64,000 nucleotides of DNA from Arthrinium phaeospermum (Eukaryota; Ascomycota; Sordariomycetes; Amphisphaeriales; Apiosporaceae). The translations under genes and the position numbers were made by a program. The stretch lies in NCBI GenBank assembly GCA_006503535.1, contig QYRS01000001.1, forward strand, positions 2,232,001 through 2,296,000, in the 5' to 3' direction. Below, one piece after another: positions 61,931 to 64,000 of this stretch. Position 1 is the first letter of the stretch; each line of letters opens with the position of its first letter. The notes beneath the pieces were generated by a model, which saw only the letters and a program-made list of their open reading frames with translations, searched no databases and was not told the DNA's origin.

Positions 61931-63212
61931 GACGCCACTAAGTTCGTCATAGATATTCCGCCATGTTGAGCTGGGAAGGGATATGTTGACAGATTGTTCA
62001 GCGTTGAAATGCCCCTATTTCGCAGCACAGTGAGGGCACCCACCAACGCAAAGATGCGCTCCAGAAGCCTCGTGATCCACGATATGATAATTACTTCCCT
62101 GGGAACATCTTTTGGTAGTTATCTTCATGAGCAATCTCTTCTCTCTGGATCTGGTATTGCCTTAATTTTTAGAGTTGAGCGGACGCGACCAGCAAACATC
62201 CAAGCTCAGCCGGTATCCAGACATGCCTCACCGACCCCTACTCACACCTACTGCGTTGATATGAACAATCGCCTTTGTCATTATGAGTTTATATGCATGC
62301 ATGTTTGCTTCTGTGTACTCCCTGGCTTACTGATACCGGATTTGATGTTTCCCCTCGCAAGAACTGTGCACCCGCCGCGTCTAGAATCAGTAATGACACT
62401 GCAGTGCTCAATTAAGATAGTACAGTTAATAATAGAAGAATGTTACTTCCATCCACCTACTGTTATAGTAAAAGTGACATAAAGTGCCCCTACCCTTTGA
62501 ATTCTGAGCATATGAATCAACTCCGAACCCGGTAGTCTGTACCTGAAGTCCAACCATCATCCACTCCTGCTTCTGGTTTTAAGGGCCAGCTAACTGGGAT
62601 TCATGCACGTGGCCTTACATGATTCGCCGTGTGTTCAAGATTTGTATTCATTACTGTTGTATGCTTGGCTTACATCAGTTTGGGTCACAATCTCGTGAGT
62701 ATCTCAGAATCCGTCTCAGTATCAAATCCGCATTAATTAATAATAGGAAGGATGCATGTCTGTAGGGAGCATTTCATTCTTGGGATCCTGGCGTGGTCAC
62801 AACGTTTGCGAAGATTACATTGATTCTTATGGACATGATGGGGACTGCTTGTTGTTGTGAAAGGGGATATCAAGCCTCACCCTTCACTTACGCTCCTGGG
62901 GGGGGGTAATTGATGGGCCTCCTGAATCTCGACGCCAAAAGTTTATGGCACTGCGAAGCTTCCCAAGGCGGCATTAGTTGAGTGGTCACTAAAAATTGGT
63001 CTGTTTCTAAAATCTTCCACGCCCACCAAATCCCTCTGCATGCATCAAAGGCAAGAAATGATAGGCTTTGTTAGCTGCAACTCACGTGCGAAGTCTTCAT
63101 ATATGTGCAGCAACCTCTCGCCGCATACGCTGTCAATCACCAAACTCCAATTGCTCCTCCCCTCCATCTCTTCATTGAAGCAATCTAGCATCTGATTATC
63201 CCACCTTTGAAA
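61931..63212. other. AT-rich intergenic region
   Basis: No gene supported. Contains an open frame of 162 codons near 61994-62482 without recognisable features, AT-rich stretches, and a G9 run near 62899. Confidence 0.5.
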
Positions 63213-63767
63213 ATGAACTTCCTCGATCTGCCAACCGAGATCCGCCTCAATATGTACACCTTTCTGCTGATTGCACAGGAGCCGATATGTTTCTATGGAG
63301 CATTGTGCTCCGAAAATTGCGCACTTGCAAGCAGATCTTTCGTGAGGCCAGCCCTGTCTTTACTCCAACAACAAATTACAATTCATAGAGGAATTTGAAT
63401 TTGACTATGACTGGTATCAACAAGGGACTTTGACGAAGCCCAGAGTTGCGCCCTTTTTAGCGCGTCTTGGAAGCCAAGCCCATCTCATCCGTTTCATATC
63501 TCTAAGGCTTTCCACCTTCAACATCGCGTCCACTTCCCCGACAGTGCCTTGTCGTTGAACGAGGCGGACACGCTTGAGTTGGAAGCAATCCGGACCCATG
63601 GTCCCTGCATCAGAACCCTAGAATTTCTTCTGGACGATGCATATCCCGTCTCCGACTTCCTGCCTACCAGTGCCTGGTCACCAAACACACACGATCACTT
63701 CCAGGCACTCGCACTATGCCTCCAAGGATTTCCATCACTCGCGCCCCCCTTCAAGAGGCGAGGATGA
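63213..63767 (+). CDS. 2EXR-domain fungal protein with three frame breaks
   Basis: The ATG at 63213 starts MNFLDLPTEIRLNMYTFLL, the typical opening of fungal 2EXR (F-box-like) proteins. With one base added near 63315, 63357 and 63546 it reads on through LRTCKQIFREASPVF, YSNNKLQFIEEFEFDYDWY and LSLNEADTLELEAIRTHGPCIRTLEFLL, all standard for the family. Each break lies in or beside a homopolymer (A4, T3, CC). The 3' end is uncertain. The family is large and lineage-specific in Pezizomycotina; its function is unknown, though the N-terminal motif is F-box-like. Confidence 0.65.
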
Positions 63768-64000
63768 AATTGGGAAAGCGGCGACAACAGCAACCCCCCC
63801 CCCCCCAGGGCACGCCGAGACTATGTTTCGAATATGGCACAGTCACTAGGCTTTGGTTGGGCCATAACGATGTCACAGGCGGAGAAACCAGCCTTGTACA
63901 GCAGTGATGGTCGATGCGTGTTTCACTGTCGAAAAACCCTTGAGAGATACGAGCGAATGCTCCTGCAGGAGGAATGCCAACGGGAGACACAAAGAGAAAA
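63768..64000. other. Right edge, poly-C tract
   Basis: A 13-base C run occurs at 63794-63806. The remaining sequence may belong to the 3' part of the 2EXR gene or its flank; I cannot decide. Confidence 0.5.

Overview
The window is nuclear DNA from a filamentous ascomycete (Pezizomycotina, most likely a Sordariomycete). Short GT-AG introns of about 50-110 bases with CTAAC-type branch sites, CT-rich and TATA-type promoters, a single-copy housekeeping set (TRM7, MAK5, glucosidase II beta, RTF2, TOR kinase, a dysferlin-domain peroxin) and fungal-only accessory families all point there. I predicted about 20 protein genes and resolved most exon structures by eye.

Layout. 0-10 kb: the 3' end of a GNAT acetyltransferase, TRM7 and MAK5 in a divergent pair, a two-domain GFA/CENP-V protein and a small Lys/Ala-rich basic protein. 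10.5-19.6 kb: GT69-type glycosyltransferase, GH18 chitinase and a secreted SnoaL-like protein, separated by gene-poor stretches. 20-33 kb is the housekeeping core: glucosidase II beta converging on RTF2, which is divergent from the 2,501-residue TOR kinase. 33-41 kb: a small Cys-rich protein and an uncharacterised nuclear-looking protein. 41.8-44.4 kb: the peroxin. 46-64 kb is accessory: an F-box protein, a C2H2 zinc-finger protein, a chymotrypsin-fold peptidase directly abutting a PNG1-type peptide:N-glycanase, a divergent tail-anchored fungal protein, a 5'-truncated sugar transporter, an MFS transporter, a repeat block with tRNA-like sequence, and a 2EXR-type protein.

Two things stand out. 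First, many coding regions outside the first 10 kb and outside TOR carry single-base frame breaks, most of them repairable by adding one base to a short homopolymer. This looks like an assembly artefact, although true decay cannot be excluded for accessory genes. Second, the peptidase reading frame stops 5 bases before the PNG1-like start in the same orientation, and one missing A in an A5 tract would join them, suggesting one peptidase-glycanase fusion protein. It faces a conserved fungal membrane-anchored protein across a 334-base shared promoter.
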